This document shows positions 25,166-35,158 of a stretch of DNA of 64,000 bases, one piece after another. The DNA lies in contig CAMCFJ010000006.1 of NCBI GenBank assembly GCA_945874105.1, positions 43,614-107,613 on the forward strand. Reading direction: 5' to 3'. Under the pieces are notes generated by a model. It was not told where the DNA came from. It searched no databases and worked only from the letters and a program-made list of their open reading frames with translations. The first letter of the stretch is position 1; every line of letters begins with the position of its first letter. The DNA is from Candidatus Nitrotoga sp. CP45. Its GTDB lineage: Bacteria; Pseudomonadota; Gammaproteobacteria; Burkholderiales; Gallionellaceae. The position numbers and the translations under genes were made by a program.

Positions 25166-26323
25166 CTACCCGTTGGTTCCGAACATCATCCGCCTTGCTA
25201 CGAATTTTTTCGCGCCCGGAAGACAGTCCAGTAACGTAAGTGTAGCCGCGCGCCCTGATTTAAGCAGCAGCAAATCATTGGAGAAAAGACGCACCAGACC
25301 ATCGGTAAAATGTATGCCGGCATGGCGGTCAAACTGGCGTTGTTTGCGGTAATTGGCAAGCATGGCATCTGCACCGAGCGCCTCAGGTTCGCAGTCAAGA
25401 ATTTCTTGAGCCAGGTCCCACGCATCGCGCAGACCCATGTTGAAACCTTGGCCGGCCACGGGATGCAACGTCTGCGCAGCATTGCCGATCAATACCGTGT
25501 GTGGCAGCGTGATTTCGGGCGCGCGCTTGAGCCGCAGGGGGAAGCAGGCGCGCTTCCCGATAGTCAAGAATTCTCCAACTCGATCACCGAAATGCTGATG
25601 CAATTGGGTCAGAAAAGTAGCGTCATCCCAGTGCAGTATTTCCTGCGCCATTTCATGTGCCGCGGTCCATACCAATTCGTAACCGTCCCTGAACGGCAGC
25701 AGCGCCATCGGTCCCTGCACAGTAAAGCGCTCGAACGCAATGTCCGGCTGCGGATGGGTGCAGGTGACATGTGCAATGACAGCACTTTGACCGTAATCGC
25801 GAATCTCCGGCGGATGGGCGGCTTCCAGCAACTTTCCCCCATCGGCCACCACCGCTAAACGCGCTTCAAGTTGGTGGTCGTGCCCTGCATGCTGGTAGTT
25901 GATGGATGCGCCATTCGGTGTGCTTTGTAGTTGCGTGACACTAGCGCCAGTGAGACACGTTGTTTTGTTCCCCTTTTCAGCGCTTTGTAATGCGTTTTGC
26001 AGCGCCGTGTAGGGCAGCACGTAGCCCAGTTCCGGCACCTTGAGTTCTTCGGCACGTAACAGGGTGCGACCAAAAGAATTTTTCTGTGAAACGTGGATGG
26101 TCTTGATCAACGAAACTTGCGTGATACCTTGCCATACTCCGAGTCTCTCCAGTAACTGACGGCTACCACTGGACAACGCCAAGGCACGCGGGTCAGCGCT
26201 CACGTGTTCCACTGCGCGCGCTTCCAGCATGACAATCTGCAACCCGCTGTCGCGCAGTGCGAGCATCAACGCGGTGCCAACCGGGCCACCGCCGATTATC
26301 GCGATGTCGCAATGTGCATTCAT
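25166..26323 (-). CDS. ubiH: FAD-dependent hydroxylase, UbiH/COQ6 family
   Basis: These monooxygenases hydroxylate the aromatic ring of ubiquinone precursors at the inner membrane. The 385-residue protein has the Rossmann FAD motif IAIIGGGPVGTALMLAL at residues 6-22, the family DG-like region (LAVVADGGKLLEA near 160) and the second FAD motif VLIGNAAQTLHPVAGQGFNMGLRDA near 280. The latter is typical of UbiH/UbiF/VisC. Which ring carbon it acts on cannot be decided from sequence alone; UbiH (C6) is the usual name at this position. It overlaps pepP by four bases. In gammaproteobacteria pepP and ubiH are also adjacent, which supports the UbiH choice. Confidence 0.9.
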   Translation of the reverse strand: MNAHCDIAIIGGGPVGTALMLALRDSGLQIVMLEARAVEHVSADPRALALSSGSRQLLERLGVWQGITQVSLIKTIHVSQKNSFGRTLLRAEELKVPELGYVLPYTALQNALQSAEKGNKTTCLTGASVTQLQSTPNGASINYQHAGHDHQLEARLAVVADGGKLLEAAHPPEIRDYGQSAVIAHVTCTHPQPDIAFERFTVQGPMALLPFRDGYELVWTAAHEMAQEILHWDDATFLTQLHQHFGDRVGEFLTIGKRACFPLRLKRAPEITLPHTVLIGNAAQTLHPVAGQGFNMGLRDAWDLAQEILDCEPEALGADAMLANYRKQRQFDRHAGIHFTDGLVRLFSNDLLLLKSGRAATLTLLDCLPGAKKFVARRMMFGTNG

Positions 26324-27624
26324 GGCTGTCTCATCAAATCTTCAATAGCTGTGACAGTTTTGGGTACAGCTTCGGTCAAAACTTCGCAGCCCTGTGCGGT
26401 GATGGCCACATCATCTTCAATGCGGATACCGATGTTCCAGAATGCTTGTGGCACATCATCTGCCGGGCGGATATAACAGCCCGGCTCGATCGTAAGCGCC
26501 ATGCCGGGTTGCAGCGAGCGCCAATTATTGTCCAATTTGTATGCGCCGACATCGTGCACATCCATGCCGATCCAGTGACCGGTCCGGTGCATATAGAAGC
26601 GTTTGTAGCTACCGCTTTCCAGCACGGCGTCGACGCTGCCATTGCATAGCTTGAGGTCGACAAAGCCTTGCGCCAGCACGCGCACGGCAGCGTCGTGCGG
26701 TTCGTTCCAGTGCGAGCCGGGGCGTGCAGCTGCAATGGCAGCGGTCTGTGCAGTCAATACCAACTCATAGATGTCTTTTTGTGCGCCATTGAAACGACCA
26801 TTTACCGGAAAGGTACGGGTGATGTCTGCAGCATAGCCATCGACTTCGCAGGCCGCATCTATCAGCAATAGCTCGCCGTCTTTTAATTGCGCATTGTTGC
26901 TGATGTAGTGCAATACGCAGGCATTGGCTCCACCGGCAACGATTGAGGTATAGGCGGGCGCTTGCGCGCCGTTTTTGCGAAATTCGTGCAGCAGTTCTGC
27001 CTCGATTTCATATTCCATTTTGCCGGGGCAAGTGGCACGCATCGCGCGGATATGCGCGGCAGCGGAAATGGTGGCGGCGCGGCGCATGATGGCAAGTTCG
27101 TCACTATCTTTAATTAAACGCATTTCATCCAGCAGCATGCGTATGTCATGAATTTCATTTGGCGCGGTAATGCCGCTGCGCACCTGTGCCTGCACACAGG
27201 CGCGCAGCGCAAGAATACGGTCGTCCCACGGTGCATGGGCGCCAAGCGGATGGAACAGTGCGGGCTGGTTGCCCATCAGGCCGGTGAGCTTATCATCCAG
27301 TTGTGCGATGGAAAATGCAGCATCGAAGCCAAATTTTTCTTTTGCGCCATCCGGTCCGTGGCGAAAACCATCCCAAATTTCGCGCTCCATATCTTTCGCG
27401 CGACAGAACAGAATGGACTGCGGGACGGCGCCAGCAATCAGCACGAGCACAGCTTCCGGTTCATCAAAGCCGGTAAGGTAGTGGAAGTGGCTATCAAAGC
27501 GATAAGAATAATGAGCATCGCCATTGCGCAGCACTTCCGGTGCGGTGGGAATTACAGCAATGCCACGCTGCATCTGACTAATAAGGCGGTTACGGCGGCT
27601 GGCATAAAGAGAGGTATTAAACAT
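26320..27624 (-). CDS. pepP: Xaa-Pro aminopeptidase P
   Basis: PepP removes N-terminal residues preceding proline, using two Mn ions. Starting at ATG 27624 the protein has about 434 residues and begins MFNTSLYASRRNRLISQM. This start overlaps the murU stop by eight bases, and the longer frame to 27690 runs back inside murU. The N-terminal AMP_N domain (about 1-135) includes YRFDSHFHYLTGFDEPEAVL. The catalytic pita-bread domain has the metal ligands in LIDAACEVDGYAADITRTFP, HRTGHWIGMDVHDVG, and the terminal EPGCYI...GIRIEDDVAIT. It lies between murU and ubiH in a minus-strand operon. Confidence 0.95.
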   Translation of the reverse strand: MFNTSLYASRRNRLISQMQRGIAVIPTAPEVLRNGDAHYSYRFDSHFHYLTGFDEPEAVLVLIAGAVPQSILFCRAKDMEREIWDGFRHGPDGAKEKFGFDAAFSIAQLDDKLTGLMGNQPALFHPLGAHAPWDDRILALRACVQAQVRSGITAPNEIHDIRMLLDEMRLIKDSDELAIMRRAATISAAAHIRAMRATCPGKMEYEIEAELLHEFRKNGAQAPAYTSIVAGGANACVLHYISNNAQLKDGELLLIDAACEVDGYAADITRTFPVNGRFNGAQKDIYELVLTAQTAAIAAARPGSHWNEPHDAAVRVLAQGFVDLKLCNGSVDAVLESGSYKRFYMHRTGHWIGMDVHDVGAYKLDNNWRSLQPGMALTIEPGCYIRPADDVPQAFWNIGIRIEDDVAITAQGCEVLTEAVPKTVTAIEDLMRQP

Positions 27625-28315
27625 GATTGGCATTGTGCTGTGTACGTAATTCGTTGTCGAGTTTTTCAAGGCGCTGCGGCGTTCCCACATCCAGCCAGCG
27701 GCCCCCGTAATGCTCGCCGCTCACCTTGCCAAGCACAATCTGGGCGCGTAACAGCGGCGCGAGAGGCGCCACGGTGCCACGTGGAATATTTGCGAATAAT
27801 CCGGGCTGATAAATGCCTATGCCACTGAACGTAAATGCGGGGGTGTCATTGACTACTCTGCCATTGATTAAACCGAAATCCCCGTTGGGGTGATGTGCAG
27901 GGTTGTTTACTAACACCAGATGTGCGGTATCGCCGCTTGCTTTGAGTGCAGCTGCACGGTCGGGAAGTTGAGCAAAATCATAGTCGCAGTAGATATCGCT
28001 GTTGATGACGGCAAACGGCGCATCACCCAATAACGGCAATGCATTAGCAATGCCGCCCGCCGTTTCAAGAACGGGATTTTCTGCCGAGTAGCGGATGCGT
28101 ACGCCGAACTGGCCGCCATCTCCTAACGCAGCTTCGATTTGATGGCCGAGATGCGCGTGATTTATTACCAGGTCACGGATGCCCGCTCTTGCCATGTTCT
28201 CGATATGCCACGCAATGAGCGATTTGCCACCGGCTTGCAATAAGGGCTTGGGCGTGTGGTCGGTGAGCGGACGCATGCGTTCACCGCGCCCGGCGGCCAG
28301 TAGCATGGCTTTCAA
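27617..28315 (-). CDS. murU: N-acetylmuramate alpha-1-phosphate uridylyltransferase MurU
   Basis: MurU makes UDP-MurNAc from MurNAc-1-phosphate in the cell-wall recycling route that bypasses de novo MurA/MurB synthesis and thereby avoids fosfomycin. The 232-residue protein has the nucleotidyltransferase start MKAMLLAAGRGERMRPLTDH and TPKPLLQAGGKSLIAWH (GxGxRxxPLT...PKPL). The metal-binding Asp lies in NSDIYCDYDF and the product-side motif is GRWLDVGTPQRLE. Its four-base overlap with amgK directly upstream, which encodes the sugar kinase feeding it, is strong context. A related mannose-1-phosphate guanylyltransferase is the usual database name but fits less well. Confidence 0.92.
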   Translation of the reverse strand: MKAMLLAAGRGERMRPLTDHTPKPLLQAGGKSLIAWHIENMARAGIRDLVINHAHLGHQIEAALGDGGQFGVRIRYSAENPVLETAGGIANALPLLGDAPFAVINSDIYCDYDFAQLPDRAAALKASGDTAHLVLVNNPAHHPNGDFGLINGRVVNDTPAFTFSGIGIYQPGLFANIPRGTVAPLAPLLRAQIVLGKVSGEHYGGRWLDVGTPQRLEKLDNELRTQHNANHV

Positions 28316-29304
28316 AAGGTGTACCCCACGACCGGTTGCCTTTTCTCCAGCGTATCCAATATATTCAGTAGCGGCTTTAAATCCACGTAGCGTTCACAAG
28401 CACGGCGCAAATAATCCATTACCAGCGGTAAGTCTTTCAGATAACCGTCCTTGCCGTCCCGGTGATACAGACGCGCAAAGATGCCCAATACTTTCAAATG
28501 CCGCTGCACGCCCATCCATTCATAATCCCGGAAGAAATCGGAAAAGGAACTGTGCACCGGCAGTCCGGACTTGCGCGCTTTTTCCCAATAGCGGATCAGC
28601 CAATCCAGCACTTCGGCTTCTTCCCAATGAATGTAAGCATCTTTAAATAGCGAAGCTAAATCATATGTAATCGGCCCATAGACCGCATCCTGAAAGTCTA
28701 AAATACCCGGGTTAGGTGTGCTGACCATCAAGTTACGTGAATGGTAATCACGGTGAACAAACACCTGTGGCTGCGCCAAATTGTTTTGAAGAATGCGCTG
28801 AAACACGGTTTCCAATGCCGCATTTTGTTTATCGTCCAGCGTGACCTGCAAATGTTTAGCGACATACCATTCCGGAAACAGGTTCATTTCGCGCAAAAGT
28901 AGCGCCTTATCGTAGGATGGCAGTTCAAATTCGCGGCTCGCCAGCTGAATAGTGATCAACGCATCGGTGGCGGCACCGTATAATTCGAGTGCATTACTGG
29001 CATCAAGTGCTTGCAGGTAAGTGGTGCTGCCCAAATCAGTCAGCAACAAAAAACCTTGTTCCATATCCTGTTCCAGCACCTGCGGCACATGTACGCCTGC
29101 CGCACCAAACAGTTGGGCGATGTGAATAAACGGGCGACAATCCTCATTTTGAGGCGGCGCGTCCATCACTATCAGCGTGCGCTCGGCGAACGTAGCGCGA
29201 AAGTAGCGGCGGAAACTGGCGTCGGCAGATGCTGGCGAAATATTGAATAAACTATCGGGAAACTTGCTATGCAGCCATGTTTTAATCTGTTGTTGACGTT
29301 TCAT
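28312..29304 (-). CDS. amgK: N-acetylmuramate/N-acetylglucosamine anomeric kinase AmgK
   Basis: AmgK phosphorylates MurNAc at C1 with ATP, feeding MurU in peptidoglycan recycling. The 330-residue product has an aminoglycoside-phosphotransferase fold. FRRYFRATFAERTLIVMDAP near residue 30 marks the N-lobe. The catalytic loop is VFVHRDYHSRNLMV near 186 and the metal-binding Asp lies in PGILDFQDAVYGP near 205. The C-terminal lobe is helical. It is the first gene of the minus-strand amgK-murU-pepP-ubiH unit. It is divergent from lptD with only about 70 bp between starts, a shared promoter region seen also in other proteobacteria where these wall- and LPS-related genes are adjacent. Confidence 0.92.
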   Translation of the reverse strand: MKRQQQIKTWLHSKFPDSLFNISPASADASFRRYFRATFAERTLIVMDAPPQNEDCRPFIHIAQLFGAAGVHVPQVLEQDMEQGFLLLTDLGSTTYLQALDASNALELYGAATDALITIQLASREFELPSYDKALLLREMNLFPEWYVAKHLQVTLDDKQNAALETVFQRILQNNLAQPQVFVHRDYHSRNLMVSTPNPGILDFQDAVYGPITYDLASLFKDAYIHWEEAEVLDWLIRYWEKARKSGLPVHSSFSDFFRDYEWMGVQRHLKVLGIFARLYHRDGKDGYLKDLPLVMDYLRRACERYVDLKPLLNILDTLEKRQPVVGYTF

Positions 29305-29373
29305 TATTGATTTTGGATTGCCTAAATCGTGGATTTGTGCGATTTTAGCACCTTAATTTATCGACCCTGCTCC

Positions 29374-31599
29374 ATGCATTTGCGCCTTAACCTCGTTGCG
29401 CTCTCCCTGCTCAGCATTTTTACGCCTATGGTTTATGCCGAAGGCGAAGGCGAAGTATTGCTGCTGAAACTGGATCGTACCTTCATGAATTTGCCAAAGG
29501 GCAAAGAAGAGACCCCTGCTTTCATTTCGGCACAGCGCGTGGAAGGTCAGAATGAAAACCAGATCGTTGCTAGCGGCGAGGTCGAGTTGCGCAAGCGCGG
29601 GCAGGCTATATTCGCCGATCACGTGGTCTTTGAGCAAACCAGCCAAGACCTGGTTGCCGATGGCGCGGTGCGCGTGGAACAGATCGACATCAAAATGCAG
29701 GGCCCGCATGTCAAGCTTAATCTGGATACAAATATCGGCGATATGACGAAGCCGGTGTTTCAGATGACCGTCAACAAATCGCGCGGGAGCGCCGATATCC
29801 TGCATATGGAAGGCCGGCAGAAATACACCGTCCAGAACGTGGCCTATACCACCTGCCCCATAGGCAACGACGACTGGACGCTCAAGGCGAGCCAACTGGA
29901 AATTGACAGCGACCGCCAAGTGGGGGTGGCACGCAACGCTCGCGTGGAGTTTCTGGGCATGCCTATTCTGTATATGCCGTGGATGGATTTTTCGCTCAGT
30001 GACAAGCGTCAATCCGGTTTTCTTAGTCCGGTGTTCGGTAGTACAGCAAAGAGCGGCAGTGAATTGACGCTGCCCTATTACTGGAACATCGCGCCCAACC
30101 GTGATGCAACCATTGCGCCGCGCGCAATGGTCAAACGGGGACTGATGCTTAACAACGAATTTCGCTATCTGGACAAAAATTATGCCGGTGAGGCTCATCT
30201 GGACATATTACCCAATGATGCGCTTACCAACAGCACCCGTTTACACACATCGCTCAAGCATACGCAGAACTTGGGTTATGGGTTTAGCGCATCGACAAAC
30301 TTCAACTATGTTTCAGACGATGCCTATTTCCGTGATCTGTCGAACACCGTAAGTAGTACGTCACTAACCAATCTGGAGCGCGAAGGTGTACTGTCCTATG
30401 GCGGTGGCTGGTGGAATGCATCGGCACGGATGCAGAGCTATCAAACCTTGCAGGATCCGACCGTGCCAGTGGCGGAGCCCTATCGACGCTTGCCGCAAAT
30501 AACCTTGGGCGCGCTACGTCCGCTGGCTGGGGCAAATATGGCGTTTACCGGAGAATTTGTAAGTTTCAGCCATCCCACTTCCGTTAATGGGCGGCGTCTG
30601 GTGATGTATCCCAGCATGAGCTACCCGCTAATTACTACACCCTCATTTTTTGTGACCCCAAAAATTGGCGTGCATTACACCTATTATTCGCTGGGTGCAA
30701 ACAATTTGGGGGCGCTGCCCGATACTGCCCGCACCTTGCCGATTGTCAGCCTGGACAGCGGCATGGTGCTGGAACGTGATTGGAGTCTGGGCGGAAAAGG
30801 TTACGTACAGACCTTGGAACCGCGCGCTTATTTCTTGTACATCCCCTATCGCAATCAAGACCTGCTGCCGAATTTTGACACAGCCCAAGCCGACTTCAAC
30901 TTTGCCCAGATGTTCACCGAAAATCGTTTTTTCGGTAGCGACCGCATCGGTGACGCCAAACAAGTAACGCTGTCGCTTACCTCGCGCCTGCTTGATGCCA
31001 ATACCGGTGCGGAACGGTTGCGCGTAGCCATCGGTCAGCGCTTCAGCTTTACGACACCACAGGTAAATCTGCTGACCCCCGAACAAGTTACCAACAATAA
31101 ATCGGACATTTTGCTTGCTGTCTTAGGTCAAGTCACACCCAAATGGTCGGTGAACAGCGCCTTCCAGTACAACCCCAACATGGGGCGCGGAGAGAAATTA
31201 AACATGGGAGCGCGTTACCAGCCGGAAAGTGGCAAAGTGCTCAACCTGGGTTACCGCTTTACGCGCGACAGCCTGAGACAGGTGGACATATCCACCCAGT
31301 GGCCATTGTGGAGGCGTTGGAGCGCGATGGCACGCTGGAATTATTCCCTGCAGGATAACCGTGTTTTGGAGCTGCTGGGCGGGCTCGAGTATAATGAAAA
31401 CTGCTGGGCAGCACGACTGGTGGTACAACGTTTTGCCACTGCCACCAATGAACTTTCAACCGGTATCTTTATGCAATTGGAATTAAATGGTTTGGTCAGG
31501 GTAGGTTCCGACCCATTGAATACATTGCGCCAGAGCATTGCCGGCTTTACCAAAGTGAACCAGCCCATAGTTGCAAGCCCAGAGCAGGGATTACGCTAA
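29374..31599 (+). CDS. lptD: LPS-assembly outer-membrane protein LptD
   Basis: LptD inserts lipopolysaccharide into the outer leaflet together with the lipoprotein LptE. The chosen ATG (29374) gives a clean signal peptide, MHLRLNLVALSLLSIFTPMVYA; the frame upstream begins at a GTG and would spoil it. The mature protein has an N-terminal LptA-like jellyroll (about 30-190) with IVASGEVELRKRGQAIFADH, then the barrel, which starts around MPWMDFSLSDKRQSGF. Of the usual Cys pattern only one in TTCPIGNDDW and one in YNENCWAARL are seen: the classical adjacent C-terminal Cys pair is reduced to one. A single disulphide between the plug side and the barrel therefore seems likely. surA follows after 30 bp in the conserved lptD-surA-pdxA-rsmA order. 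Confidence 0.96.
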   Translation: MHLRLNLVALSLLSIFTPMVYAEGEGEVLLLKLDRTFMNLPKGKEETPAFISAQRVEGQNENQIVASGEVELRKRGQAIFADHVVFEQTSQDLVADGAVRVEQIDIKMQGPHVKLNLDTNIGDMTKPVFQMTVNKSRGSADILHMEGRQKYTVQNVAYTTCPIGNDDWTLKASQLEIDSDRQVGVARNARVEFLGMPILYMPWMDFSLSDKRQSGFLSPVFGSTAKSGSELTLPYYWNIAPNRDATIAPRAMVKRGLMLNNEFRYLDKNYAGEAHLDILPNDALTNSTRLHTSLKHTQNLGYGFSASTNFNYVSDDAYFRDLSNTVSSTSLTNLEREGVLSYGGGWWNASARMQSYQTLQDPTVPVAEPYRRLPQITLGALRPLAGANMAFTGEFVSFSHPTSVNGRRLVMYPSMSYPLITTPSFFVTPKIGVHYTYYSLGANNLGALPDTARTLPIVSLDSGMVLERDWSLGGKGYVQTLEPRAYFLYIPYRNQDLLPNFDTAQADFNFAQMFTENRFFGSDRIGDAKQVTLSLTSRLLDANTGAERLRVAIGQRFSFTTPQVNLLTPEQVTNNKSDILLAVLGQVTPKWSVNSAFQYNPNMGRGEKLNMGARYQPESGKVLNLGYRFTRDSLRQVDISTQWPLWRRWSAMARWNYSLQDNRVLELLGGLEYNENCWAARLVVQRFATATNELSTGIFMQLELNGLVRVGSDPLNTLRQSIAGFTKVNQPIVASPEQGLR

Positions 31600-31629
31600 C
31601 AAATTCTCACTTAGGAAATCAAAGATATT

Positions 31630-33045
31630 ATGCTGCATATCAAGTTGATGCTGGCACTCATTCTGTCGCTAGCCTGCACGACAAACGTCTCCGCAGCTGG
31701 CTTACGCAAAACCACCGATACAACGAAAAAACTCAAGGCGCAAACTGAGCCTGCACCTGCTGTCGCTGATTTGCCTGCACCGGTCGTATCGAAAAAAATC
31801 ACATCGCAAACTGAACCTATATTGGTCGATCAGATTGTTGCTGTAGTGAACAACGACGCGATTACCCGCTACGAACTTGAAGACCGGCTCGGCACCATAG
31901 AGCGTCAATTGAAAAAACAGGGCACAGCGTTACCTGACACAGCGATGTTGAAAAAACAGATACTGGAGCGCATGATCACGGAAGTATTGTTAGCCCAATT
32001 TGCCAAGGAAACCGGCATTCGCATTGATGATGTCCAGCTCGACAAAACCTTGCAGCGCATCGCAAAGGAAAATAAATTTCCTTCGCTGGCCGAATTTCGC
32101 GTTCAACTGGAGAAGGAAGGTGTGGACTTCAAAAAGTTTCGCGAGGAAGTTCGCGGCGAAATTATTTCCGCTCGTCTGCGTGAGCGCGAAGTAGACAGTA
32201 AACTGGTGATTAGCGAGGGCGAAGTCGATAACTACCTTATTAACCAAACCAAGCAAATAGGTAAGGGGGAGGAATTCCGTTTAGCGCACATTTTGGTACT
32301 GGTGCCTGAACAGGCCAGTGCCGATAAAATCCAGACTACCCGACAACGCGCCGAGCAAGCCTTGGCGCAATTGCGCGGTGGTGCGGAATTCGCTCAGGTG
32401 GCGGCCGGGTTTTCTGATGCCAAGGATGGCTTGGAAGGCGGCAATCTGGGCTGGCGATCGGCTGACCGTACGCCTGCCATTTTTCTGGAAATACTGAGGA
32501 AGATGTCTCCCGGCGAGACCAGCCCGGTATTTCGCAGCCCTAACGGTTTCCACATCCTCAGGCTGATCGAGAAACGCAGCAAAGAGAATCCAGTGGTTAT
32601 CTCACAGACCCAGGCACGTCACATCCTGATCAAAACCAGTGAACTGGTGCCAGAGAATGAAGCCAAAAGCCGTCTGATAGTTATCAAACAGCGCATCGAG
32701 AAGGGCGCTGATTTTTCCAAGCAGGCCAAACTTTATTCCGAGGACGGCAGTGCCGCGAAGGGCGGCGATTTAGGCTGGCTTTCACCCGGCGAAACGGTGC
32801 CTGAATTTGAGACCGCAATGAATCAATTGGAGGTCGGGCAGATGAGTAGCGTCGTGCAGTCACCCTTCGGTTGGCATCTAATTCAGGTATTGGAACGCCG
32901 CAGCACCGATGTCAGTGTGAAAGAGAAAAAGAAGCAGGCGCAATTGGCGATACGTGCCGAAAAATCCGACGCTGCCTATCAGGACTGGCTGCGCCAGTTG
33001 CGCGACGGGGCGACCATCGAATATCGCCTCGAACCAGCGCTCTGA
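31630..33045 (+). CDS. surA: Periplasmic chaperone and peptidyl-prolyl isomerase SurA
   Basis: SurA escorts unfolded outer-membrane proteins, including LptD, through the periplasm. The 471-residue protein has a signal peptide (ending NVSA), a Thr/Lys/Pro-rich spacer of about 35 residues, and the SurA N-domain starting [21 protein letters not shown]. Two parvulin PPIase domains follow, at about 215-320 ([12 protein letters not shown]...[13 protein letters not shown]) and 325-430 ([10 protein letters not shown]...[17 protein letters not shown]). A C-terminal helix completes the chaperone module. The spacer between signal and N-domain is longer than in Escherichia coli. Its stop codon overlaps the pdxA start by one base (TGATG). 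Confidence 0.97.
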   Translation: MLHIKLMLALILSLACTTNVSAAGLRKTTDTTKKLKAQTEPAPAVADLPAPVVSKKITSQTEPILVDQIVAVVNNDAITRYELEDRLGTIERQLKKQGTALPDTAMLKKQILERMITEVLLAQFAKETGIRIDDVQLDKTLQRIAKENKFPSLAEFRVQLEKEGVDFKKFREEVRGEIISARLREREVDSKLVISEGEVDNYLINQTKQIGKGEEFRLAHILVLVPEQASADKIQTTRQRAEQALAQLRGGAEFAQVAAGFSDAKDGLEGGNLGWRSADRTPAIFLEILRKMSPGETSPVFRSPNGFHILRLIEKRSKENPVVISQTQARHILIKTSELVPENEAKSRLIVIKQRIEKGADFSKQAKLYSEDGSAAKGGDLGWLSPGETVPEFETAMNQLEVGQMSSVVQSPFGWHLIQVLERRSTDVSVKEKKKQAQLAIRAEKSDAAYQDWLRQLRDGATIEYRLEPAL

Positions 33046-34046
33046 TGGCGCAAACCGCGTTGTTGGCTGTTGCCACCGGCGAGCCCGCTGGCATAGGCCC
33101 CGACCTATGTTTGCAATTGGCCCAACAGGGGCAGGCACTGGTGGTGCTGGCCGACAAGAACCTGCTGCAACAACGCGCAGCGCTGCTTGGGCTAAATGTT
33201 CAATGGCATGATTATGATCCGCAGCACATATCGCCTCTGCCGTCCGGGCATTTGCGCGTGCTGCATGTGCCGACGGCACAACCCGTTCAGGCCGGCCAGC
33301 TCAATCCAGCCAACAGCCCTTATGTTCTCAATCTGCTAACCCGCGCGATGCAAGGTTGCCAGTCGGGCGAATTCGCTGGCATGGCCACCTTGCCGGTACA
33401 CAAAGGTATCATTAACGATGCTGGCATTTCGTTCACTGGACACACTGAATTTCTAGCGGAAAAGTTGCATGCCAAGCAAGTGGTCATGATGCTTGTGGGC
33501 GGCGGCCTGCGTGTGGCGCTAGCCACCACTCACCTGCCTTTGCGGCAGGTAGCCGACGCCATTACGCCTGCATTATTGGAAAATGTGCTGCACGTCATTC
33601 AACGTGATCTTATGCGGCGTTTCGGCATTGCCAAGCCTCGCATTCTGGTTGCCGGACTCAATCCTCATGCAGGTGAGGGCGGCTATCTTGGACGCGAAGA
33701 AATCGACATCATGATTCCGGTGCTGGATCGATTGCGCGCGCAAGGCATGAATGTCAGCGCCCCCCTACCCGCCGACACGCTTTTTACCCCGCACCGGCTT
33801 GCACAATGCGACTGCGTGCTGGCCATGTACCACGACCAAGGGCTACCGGTATTGAAGCACGCCAGTTTCGGGCGGGGAGTGAATGTGACGCTGGGCCTGC
33901 CCATCATTCGTACTTCCGTGGATCACGGTACCGCGCTGGAACTGGCCGGTAGTGGGCGCGCCGAGGCAGGCAGCATGCTTGAAGCGATTCAAATGGCTGC
34001 ATATATGGCACAACACGAAAGACCGCATGATCCAGCCCTCCCTTGA
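33045..34046 (+). CDS. pdxA: 4-hydroxythreonine-4-phosphate dehydrogenase
   Basis: PdxA oxidises 4-phosphohydroxythreonine with NAD, giving the amino ketone that condenses with DXP in pyridoxal-phosphate synthesis. Starting at ATG 33045, the protein is 333 residues. The open frame extends upstream inside surA, but that part is a shadow. Motifs are the N-terminal [36 protein letters not shown] near residue 110, the metal ligand HTEFLAEKL near 130, [15 protein letters not shown] near 205, and the C-terminal [27 protein letters not shown] with its metal-binding His. It lies in the lptD-surA-pdxA-rsmA string. Confidence 0.96.
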   Translation: MAQTALLAVATGEPAGIGPDLCLQLAQQGQALVVLADKNLLQQRAALLGLNVQWHDYDPQHISPLPSGHLRVLHVPTAQPVQAGQLNPANSPYVLNLLTRAMQGCQSGEFAGMATLPVHKGIINDAGISFTGHTEFLAEKLHAKQVVMMLVGGGLRVALATTHLPLRQVADAITPALLENVLHVIQRDLMRRFGIAKPRILVAGLNPHAGEGGYLGREEIDIMIPVLDRLRAQGMNVSAPLPADTLFTPHRLAQCDCVLAMYHDQGLPVLKHASFGRGVNVTLGLPIIRTSVDHGTALELAGSGRAEAGSMLEAIQMAAYMAQHERPHDPALP

Positions 34047-34099
34047 TCGAGAGATCGTTATCCTCGCGAAAGCAGAAATGAAAATTTCCTGGTACTTCT

Positions 34100-34861
34100 A
34101 TGCATAAAGCACGTAAAAGGTTTGGTCAAAATTTCCTGGTGGATGAGCAAATCATCGCCGACATCATCCGCGTCATCCGCCCGGAAGAAGCGGACATCAT
34201 GGTGGAAATCGGCCCTGGCCTGGGTGCGCTGACTCGACCTTTGCTGCAGCGACTTAATCAGCTGCATGTAGTGGAGATCGATCGCGATATTATCGCGCGC
34301 CTGGAAAATGACTACCCGCAGGATAAGCTGATCATCCATGCGGGCGATGCACTTAAATTTGACCTGGCGCAATTGGCCGCGCCCTTGCGCATTGTCGGCA
34401 ATCTGCCCTATAACATTTCTTCCCCGCTGCTGTTCCACTTCTCAGACTACAGCGAACGCATACGAGACATGCACTTTATGTTGCAGAACGAAGTAGTGGA
34501 GCGCATGGTGGCTGAACCATCAACCCCAGCCTATGGCCGCTTATCGGTAATGCTGCAATACCGCTTCCACATGGAAAAGTTACTCGACGTCCCGCCGGAA
34601 TCTTTTCGTCCCTCACCCAAAGTGGATTCCGCCATTGTGCGCATGATCCCGCTGCCAGCGAGCGAAATGCTGGTGCAAAACGAAAAATTATTTGCACAAA
34701 TTGTCGCCGCAGCCTTCGGTCAACGGCGCAAGACCCTGCGTAACACGCTCAAGGCCTATTTGACGGAAGATGATTTCGTCCGGCTGGGAATAGATGCGCA
34801 ACTGCGCGCGGAAAACCTTGGGGTACAGGAGTTCGCGCGCATCACCAATGAATGCAGTTGA
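34100..34861 (+). CDS. rsmA: 16S rRNA dimethyladenosine transferase
   Basis: RsmA (KsgA) dimethylates A1518 and A1519 in helix 45 of 16S rRNA late in 30S assembly. The 253-residue protein has the expected N-terminus [20 protein letters not shown], the SAM motif [16 protein letters not shown] near residue 36, the motif IV catalytic [14 protein letters not shown] near 98, and the C-terminal [13 protein letters not shown] near 208 followed by the short helical domain. It ends the lptD-surA-pdxA-rsmA string. A hairpin at 34991 downstream may help terminate transcription. Confidence 0.97.
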   Translation: MHKARKRFGQNFLVDEQIIADIIRVIRPEEADIMVEIGPGLGALTRPLLQRLNQLHVVEIDRDIIARLENDYPQDKLIIHAGDALKFDLAQLAAPLRIVGNLPYNISSPLLFHFSDYSERIRDMHFMLQNEVVERMVAEPSTPAYGRLSVMLQYRFHMEKLLDVPPESFRPSPKVDSAIVRMIPLPASEMLVQNEKLFAQIVAAAFGQRRKTLRNTLKAYLTEDDFVRLGIDAQLRAENLGVQEFARITNECS

Positions 34862-34990
34862 CGAGACCAGCGTCTTGGCTTGGATCATGAAAAATCAATG
34901 ATTACTTGGACTCATCTACCATAACCCCTTATCTGCCAAGGCGCATGGGTGTCTTTTAGGACGCCGGTAGGCTCGCCGTACCTTGAGAAT

Positions 34991-35023
34991 AAAGGGTTTT
35001 CAGTTTTTAACTGGAAGCCCTTT
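34991..35023. terminator. Hairpin, possible terminator after rsmA
   Basis: A 13-bp stem with a seven-base loop (TTTTTAA) is followed by an A/T-rich stretch on the plus strand. It sits 130 bp after the rsmA stop and before the convergent small gene at 35159-35506. It could serve both directions. No strict T-run is present, so the call is tentative. Confidence 0.45.
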
Positions 35024-35035
35024 ATTTATTGGCGC

Positions 35036-35057
35036 GCCCGGAACGATAAATCTGGGC
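35036..35057. repeat. Hairpin repeat, copy A
   Basis: GCCCGGA, an eight-base loop ACGATAAA, and TCTGGGC form a seven-base-pair stem with one G-U pair. The same plan, with a closely similar GATAAA loop, recurs at 35587-35612 (copy B), on the far side of the small gene at 35159-35506. Confidence 0.5.
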
Positions 35058-35158
35058 ACTGGCAAGAAGTCATCGCTCTGATAACATTTTGCTCTTCGTC
35101 TGGCCGTTTACGAATGAAGGGTAGCTATTGGCAACCGAGTGCCTTTGCTTAAATTGTT

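Larger units (their letters stand above)
34862..35158. other. Intergenic accessory stretch with two hairpins
   Basis: No gene is supported here. 34991-35023 forms a 13-bp stem (AAAGGGTTTTCAG/CTGGAAGCCCTTT, with G-U pairs) followed by ATTTATT, which could serve as a terminator. 35036-35057 forms a second hairpin that recurs at 35587. The remaining sequence looks like non-functional filler with stop codons in all frames. Confidence 0.5.

Noticed and set aside
32871..33044. N-terminal extension of pdxA into surA
   Set aside because: It is a shadow of surA; the PdxA family start matches ATG 33045.
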